Positions 59,942-64,000 of a stretch of 64,000 nucleotides of DNA are shown here, one piece after another; position 1 is the stretch's first letter, and every line of letters starts with the position of its first letter. Position numbers and translations under genes: made by a program. Under the pieces are notes generated by a model that ran no database searches, was not told where the DNA came from, and was given only the letters and a program-made list of their open reading frames with translations. The DNA is from Streptomyces venezuelae ATCC 10712 (GTDB lineage Bacteria > Actinomycetota > Actinomycetes > Streptomycetales > Streptomycetaceae). The stretch spans positions 620,001 to 684,000 of the forward strand of contig NZ_CP029197.1 of assembly GCF_008639165.1 (NCBI RefSeq), given 5' to 3'.

Positions 59942-61163
59942 GGTAGTCCCCCGTGTTCATGCTGAAGAGGAACCGGTCGCCGTAGTCGATGAAGGACGAG
60001 GTCCTGTTCTCCTCGGCGTACAGCCCGCGCAGCTCGTCCATGCCGGCCTCGGTGGGCGGCTCCAGCTTCACCCGCTCTCCGGCCAGTTCCAGGAACGTGT
60101 GGCCGTCCTTGTGGACGGCTTCGGTCTTCGAGCAGCGCACCACGTACCCCAGGCGCGTCGGCAGCGACTCGGCGTCCAGCCCCGAGGGCCGGATCTCGTG
60201 CGTGTACAGGCGGTTGGTGGAGAGCGGCATGAAGAACACGGAGCCGGGATACAGGGTCACGCTGAACTGCGCCGGGAGCACCGGATCGGCCTCGCCGCGT
60301 TCTCCGGTCTGCTCCTTGAGGCGGAAGTGGAGCCTGGTCAGCCCGCTGACGCCCTTCACGCCGTGGTCGAAGGGGTCTGCGGCGAGGGGCTGCAGCTTGT
60401 CGAGCCCGTCGTAGAAGGTGCAGAAGGCCATGATGCCGTTGGCGGGCATGTCCTTGGTCTTGTCGGCGTGCGCCGAGATCCTGGCCTTCGACTGTTTGCG
60501 CTCCGGGGTGCCCAGGGTGTTGTGGTAGATCTGCGCGAGCACGTGGTTGAGCGGCGCCTGGTCCCGGAAGACGGTGGCCGCCTCGTCGTTCAGGGCGTCC
60601 ACGATGTCCGTGTCGGTCGGGCGGAAGCCCTCGGTCGGCCCCGAGAAGTTCGTGGAGCACCGGAGGAGCCGGAAACGCAGTTCGTCGCCGTCCCGCGTGA
60701 CGGGCGTCAGATAGATTCCGCTGCGGTGGGCCGTTCCGGGCTTGGTGGACTCCGTCAGGGACTGGAAGGCGTGCTCCGCCCCGATCCGTCCGAAGTGGTC
60801 GGCGCCGGGGTCGAAGAAGCGGCGGTAGTACACGCCGGCGCCGTGGACGCGCAGGGGCACGCGGCCCGGTCCGACGACGGGCCAGGGTCCTTCGACCTCC
60901 GCCCCGCCGTCGTGCGAGAGGTCACGGACCATGAACACCCGCGCAGCCGAAGCCAGTTGGCCGCGGTCGACGCCGGACACGTCGCCGCACAGGTAGACGG
61001 TCCTGTGCGTGAGGTCGATCGTGCCGGAGGCGAGCTGCTCCGGAGTGACCGTGTACCCGAAGAAGTCCCGGACGGTGTCGTGCTCCCGCAACGCCGGTGG
61101 CGCGACCAGGATGTTGCCCGTGTCGTCGATGCGCGCCTGCGCCGGCTCCCTTGTGCTCGTCAC
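59925..61163 (-). CDS. AlkB-like 2OG-Fe(II) dioxygenase (copy B, longer)
   Basis: A 412-aa protein starting at a GTG, with AAGGG upstream. The N-terminal about 200 residues have no family I can name (TGNILVAPPALREHDTVRDFFGYTV ...). The C-terminal part has ISAHADKTKDMP (His/Asp), FFMPLSTNRLYTHEIRP (distal His) and RLGYVVRCSKTEAVH (Arg). A tail KDGHTFLELAGERVKLEPPTEAGMDELRGLYAEEN parallels that of copy A. The two genes thus look like a tandem pair that has diverged. A joint substrate or heteromer is possible. Confidence 0.78.
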   Translation of the reverse strand: MTSTREPAQARIDDTGNILVAPPALREHDTVRDFFGYTVTPEQLASGTIDLTHRTVYLCGDVSGVDRGQLASAARVFMVRDLSHDGGAEVEGPWPVVGPGRVPLRVHGAGVYYRRFFDPGADHFGRIGAEHAFQSLTESTKPGTAHRSGIYLTPVTRDGDELRFRLLRCSTNFSGPTEGFRPTDTDIVDALNDEAATVFRDQAPLNHVLAQIYHNTLGTPERKQSKARISAHADKTKDMPANGIMAFCTFYDGLDKLQPLAADPFDHGVKGVSGLTRLHFRLKEQTGERGEADPVLPAQFSVTLYPGSVFFMPLSTNRLYTHEIRPSGLDAESLPTRLGYVVRCSKTEAVHKDGHTFLELAGERVKLEPPTEAGMDELRGLYAEENRTSSFIDYGDRFLFSMNTGDYRAPRV

Positions 61164-61336
61164 ACCCCGTCTGCCCTTCGCGGTCCGGATACGGATATGG
61201 CAACGGCCCGCACTCCCTCATCCGCCTCGCGAAACGCGGACGAGAGGGGACGGACCGTCGGACCTCGATGATCTCATGGGCCCCGACGGCGGACAAACGG
61301 GATTCCACCGCGACCGACGGGCGCCCTGGTGGGGCG

Positions 61337-61711
61337 TCAGATGGCGCCCGCACCGCCCGAGAACGGGCCGCCGGTGCGGTAGTACTGCGTGATCTCCTCG
61401 CGGTACTGCCGGTCGGCGAAGTGCTTGTCCGAGTGGAACTCGGGGGCGTCCTTGACCTGTTCCCTGGTCAGGGCGAGGTGCACCGCCTGTTCCTCCAGGT
61501 CGAAGGAGGTCACCGCGCTCGCCGGGATCAGCACTTCCTTGCCGAAGATCCACGCACCCGTGTCCACGACCAGGCAGGAGTCGTCCACCTCGTCGGAGTG
61601 CCTGTCCACCGTGCCGATGTGGCCGTCGCACGCCTCGACCCGCCATCCGGTGAGGTCCACGCCCGGCAGACGCCCGGCCTCCGTACCGTAGTTCCACATG
61701 CCGTCGGTCAT
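61337..61711 (-). CDS. PRC-barrel domain protein
   Basis: A 124-aa protein starting at an ATG with GGAGTGACAGCG. A PRC-barrel is seen in LTGWRVEACDGHIGTVDRHSDEVDDSCLVVDTGAWIFGKEVLIPASAV, followed by HLALTREQVKDAPEF and an aromatic tail. Such small stress proteins bind RNA or partner proteins in some bacteria. It lies in a run of small stress-type genes. Confidence 0.9.
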   Translation of the reverse strand: MTDGMWNYGTEAGRLPGVDLTGWRVEACDGHIGTVDRHSDEVDDSCLVVDTGAWIFGKEVLIPASAVTSFDLEEQAVHLALTREQVKDAPEFHSDKHFADRQYREEITQYYRTGGPFSGGAGAI

Positions 61712-61773
61712 CGCTGTCACTCCTCCGTCGCTGTACGTCGTGGGCGCGTCGGCACCGGCTGGTGCGGACCGCC

Positions 61774-61998
61774 TCAGAGCAGGTCGCGCCGATCGTCGTC
61801 GGTGACCGTCGGGGCCACGGGCGGCACCACCATCCGGCGACGGCGAAGCACGCTGGTGTAGACGGCCGTTCCGAAGATGCCGACCCCCATCAGGATCAGT
61901 CCGACCACATCGAGGTTGACCGCTTCGAGCTCCCAGTCGGACGCGAACGTGAGGATGGCTCCGACCGCGATCATGATGATGAAGATTCCCAGACCCAT
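61774..61998 (-). CDS. DUF6458-like small membrane protein
   Basis: A 74-aa protein with two TM helices (GLGIFIIMIAVGAILTFA and VGLILMGVGIFGTAVYTSVL) and a short basic/acidic tail (RRRRMVVPP ... DDDRRDLL). Strong GGGAGG precedes the ATG. Its function is unknown. A sigma-B-like promoter lies 38 bp upstream. Confidence 0.88.
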   Translation of the reverse strand: MGLGIFIIMIAVGAILTFASDWELEAVNLDVVGLILMGVGIFGTAVYTSVLRRRRMVVPPVAPTVTDDDRRDLL

Positions 61999-62035
61999 GA
62001 TTGGCTCCCTCCCATATGGGTTGGACAACGTTCGC

Positions 62036-62060
62036 GTACCCGGGGCTTCGAGGAACATTC
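62036..62060 (-). promoter_or_regulatory. Sigma-B-type stress promoter for the small membrane gene
   Basis: On the minus strand, GAAT (62060-62057) and GGGTAC (62041-62036) are 15 nt apart. This matches the Streptomyces sigma-B/F pattern GNNT-N14-16-GGGTAC. Transcription would start about 62029, giving a 30-nt leader to the ATG. Confidence 0.6.
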
Positions 62061-62198
62061 CGCGCTCGGCGCTCCCGGGGCTGCATTCGAGCCCCGTCAC
62101 GCCGCGTCACCCACGGGGTGCGGAACGTCACCATCCGTGGCAGCGTGGAAGCAGGGAATCCCCCGATTCCCCATTTACGCACCACGGAGGTCACCGTC

Positions 62199-62399
62199 AT
62201 GGGCGGTATGCAGGACAAGCGCCACCAGCCGGGCAAGGGTCGCGAGGAGCAGACGCGCGGCCGCCAGGGGCAGGACCCGGTCCACCCCGGCGCCCGGCGG
62301 GACACTCAGGGCGTGAGCCCCGAGGAGCTCGAGCGGCGCCGCCAGGACGAGATGTCCCGCGGGCTCGACAGGGACGACGACCCGCGCGACGGCCGCTGA
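62199..62399 (+). CDS. Small hydrophilic protein
   Basis: A 66-aa highly charged protein (begins MGGMQDKRHQ, contains SPEELERRRQDEMSRG) with CGGAGG at good spacing. It is rich in Gln, Arg, Glu and Asp and has no hydrophobic core, so it is probably disordered. Such proteins are common stress-induced products, but no family is assigned. It diverges from the DUF6458-like gene. Confidence 0.7.
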   Translation: MGGMQDKRHQPGKGREEQTRGRQGQDPVHPGARRDTQGVSPEELERRRQDEMSRGLDRDDDPRDGR

Positions 62400-62513
62400 C
62401 CCCGGTCGCACCGTCTCGCCCCCATACGCAGGACCCGGCCGGGCCCGTAGTCACCTCGGCCGGGTCCTGTCACGCGTTCGCCACCGCGCGCCCCGGTGGC
62501 GGCACCGGCACGG

Positions 62514-62669
62514 CTACCAGTAGTGGCGGCGTCCTCCCACCGCGTGTCCGACGGCTCCGAGGATCCACAGGATCGCGCCGATGACCAACAGGATGATCCC
62601 GATGGTCCACAGGATCGAGATGCCGGTGACGAATCCGATGACGAGCAGAATGACTCCGACAAGGATCAT
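62514..62669 (-). CDS. 51-aa hydrophobic protein (DUF6131-like)
   Basis: A very short protein with two TM helices (begins MILVGVILLVIGFVTG, then TIGIILLVIGAILWILGAVG) and a basic end GGRRHYW. The frame has the strong codon bias of real genes despite its size. The ribosome-binding site is weak (GCGAGG). Similar proteins are frequent near stress genes in actinobacteria. Confidence 0.8.
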   Translation of the reverse strand: MILVGVILLVIGFVTGISILWTIGIILLVIGAILWILGAVGHAVGGRRHYW

Positions 62670-62846
62670 GGTGTGCCTCGCTCTCTGGAGGTGGGCCGCG
62701 TACGTGTCGGGCCGCGGGTTCCTTTCGGCGGAGCCGCCGCGCGTCCCGTCACCTCATGCACTGCGTCTGCCCCGTTTGCGCCGTAGTACGGGTGCCGGGG
62801 CGGAACGGTTGTCGGATACCGGGATCACCGCCCCCTGCCTTCTCCG

Positions 62847-64000
62847 CTAGGACACCAGTCCCTGGCCCTCCAGCTCGGTCAGCCGCACGGTGCAGAGGCC
62901 GCCGCGCTCCGTCCGCACGTCCGTCACCTTCAGCTGGGTGCCCGGCGCGAGGATGTACTCCTCCTCGCCGGTGAAGGCGGAGAACCGCCGGATCGCCACC
63001 GCCCGCGCCGGCGTGACCTCGAACAGGGTCCGCCGGCCGCGGCTGCCGAGGAACGCCTTCGCCACGCCCAGCTCGGACGTGCACGACGACACGCCCCACC
63101 ACGTCACGGTCCGGCCCTGCGGATACTGCGACCGCAGATCCAGTGCCACACCGCGCCACAGCGGCCGGGTCTGCGCCGGCAGCGACTCCACCGCCGAGAA
63201 CAGCAGACGCAGGTACGGCAGGTAGGGCCGCAGGCGCTCCCGGTCCGGGGACCGCAGGACGGCGTTGATCTCGCGGTAGAACGCCGACTCGCAGGTGTAG
63301 AGGTGGAGCGCCGAGACCTGGTCCCCGGTCAGGCCGTGCCCCGGCGACGACGCGCCGAACGTGCTCGACCGCTCTATGTGCCGGTCCAGTCGGGCCAGGA
63401 CGTGCGACACCGGCTCGACGGCCTTGCGGAAGTCCATCAGCGGCGTGTCGAAGACCCCGGTGACGGCCGGGAGGACGAGTCCTTCGTCCTTGACGCTCGT
63501 GAGCCGTTCCAGATAGAGCTGGTGGAGCTCCATCGTCGAGGCGATGAACGCCCCCATCCGCTCCGCGACGTCACCGCGGTCCGCGCCGCCTGGGCCGGCC
63601 GCCTTCCGGTCCCAGCCCTTGCTCGGCAGCCAGTCGACCGGCTCCGCGCCCACCGCGGCCAGGGCGTCGTTCACCTGGGCGAAGTGGTCGCCCTCGCAGA
63701 AGATGTCTCCCTGGGCCGCCGGGTTCGCGTGGTCGAGGTGGCGCACCTCGACCCCCGGGTACTTCTTCTCCAGCCGCTGGACGACCCGCTTCAGGCTCCG
63801 GGCGTGCGCGCCCCACCAGGCGAACACCACACCCCGGTCCTCCTCGGCGGCGTCCTGCTTCGCCCGCAGGATCTCCTCGACGATCTGCTCGGCCACCGGG
63901 CGCCAGAAGGTGGTGTGGTGATCCGTGGGCATCGCCCCGTCGGCACTCGCCGTGAGGGAGGCGTTGAGCAGGAGCACGCCCTGGGTGAGCATCGCCTGGA
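62847..64000 (-). CDS. Uracil-DNA-glycosylase-like domain fused to ADP-ribosyltransferase (5' end beyond window)
   Basis: At least 384 codons; the frame stays open to the window edge, so the start is missing. The visible N-terminal part matches the second half of family-1 UDG: QGVLLLNASLT, FWRPVAEQIVEEIL, GVVFAWWGAHA, HLDHANPAA at the HPSP position, and GDHFAQVNDALAAVGAEPVDW. A helical middle part follows. The C-terminus is an R-S-E ADP-ribosyltransferase: PLWRGV (Arg), WGVSSCTS (Ser) and FTGEEEYIL (Glu-x-Glu). The UDG leucine-loop residue is Ala (HANPAA) where the classical enzyme has HPSPL. I know of no characterised protein with this architecture. Effector or repair-linked roles are both possible. 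Confidence 0.85.
   Translation of the reverse strand, partial: QAMLTQGVLLLNASLTASADGAMPTDHHTTFWRPVAEQIVEEILRAKQDAAEEDRGVVFAWWGAHARSLKRVVQRLEKKYPGVEVRHLDHANPAAQGDIFCEGDHFAQVNDALAAVGAEPVDWLPSKGWDRKAAGPGGADRGDVAERMGAFIASTMELHQLYLERLTSVKDEGLVLPAVTGVFDTPLMDFRKAVEPVSHVLARLDRHIERSSTFGASSPGHGLTGDQVSALHLYTCESAFYREINAVLRSPDRERLRPYLPYLRLLFSAVESLPAQTRPLWRGVALDLRSQYPQGRTVTWWGVSSCTSELGVAKAFLGSRGRRTLFEVTPARAVAIRRFSAFTGEEEYILAPGTQLKVTDVRTERGGLCTVRLTELEGQGLVS

Overview
The window is a high-GC actinobacterial chromosome segment, almost certainly from Streptomyces. The evidence is the strong G/C bias at third codon positions, a complete conservon (cvnA-D) with an attached CYP157-like P450, a GAF/PAS-PP2C phosphatase, a chitinase promoter carrying a DasR-type site, TerD and DUF4097 genes, and many ATGA/GTGA stop-start overlaps. 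No tRNA, rRNA, CRISPR array, insertion sequence or prophage was seen. The gene mix (specialised metabolism, secreted hydrolases, conflict-type genes) suggests an accessory or arm-proximal region.

Left part (1-19,100). A large LuxR-type ATPase regulator lies downstream of a small class II lanthipeptide locus (LanM, a 66-aa precursor ending in its only Cys, and a winged-helix protein). Next come a multi-sensor PP2C phosphatase, a VOC protein, a lipoprotein, and a stand-alone alanyl-tRNA synthetase-like gene. That gene is preceded by an apparently leaderless 22-codon leader peptide and a hairpin. A terpene synthase converges on, and overlaps, a P450 that lacks the ExxR motif. The P450 is the last gene of the conservon operon cvnA-cvnB-cvnC-cvnD-cyp.

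Middle part (19,400-36,800). A membrane protein diverges from a TetR gene followed by an AidB-like acyl-CoA dehydrogenase. A possible conflict module follows: a 1,403-aa TPR-CHAT protease with a huge degenerate repeat array between its domains, a SEL1/TPR protein downstream, a divergent pair (small Cys-containing protein and membrane protein) and a TerD protein. Beyond it lie a tiny HTH plus Clp-N operon with two near-identical palindromic operators, an RHH protein, and a DUF4097 / DrrA-like ATPase / permease set.

Secreted polysaccharide block (36,900-43,500). It holds a GH18 chitinase-like protein with CBM13, a CBM13-beta-helix protein and a GH89 alpha-N-acetylglucosaminidase. The first promoter contains a 12-bp motif resembling the direct repeat of known Streptomyces chitinase promoters.

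Right part (43,500-64,000). This holds a stand-alone TOPRIM protein and a three-gene operon (receiver-thioredoxin-reductase fusion, cNMP-binding histidine kinase, UBP zinc finger). It continues with an SGNH esterase, a deoxynucleoside kinase, a secreted lamin-tail protein, a methyltransferase and a branched-chain amino-acid-type ABC system. In that ABC system LivH, LivM and LivF are one polypeptide, and a 17-bp inverted repeat overlaps the promoter. The right end holds an acetyltransferase with a coupled 22-aa ORF, two tandem diverged AlkB-like dioxygenases, and several small stress-type genes. The last gene, cut by the window edge, fuses a uracil-DNA-glycosylase-like domain to an R-S-E ADP-ribosyltransferase; this fusion is the most unusual protein here.
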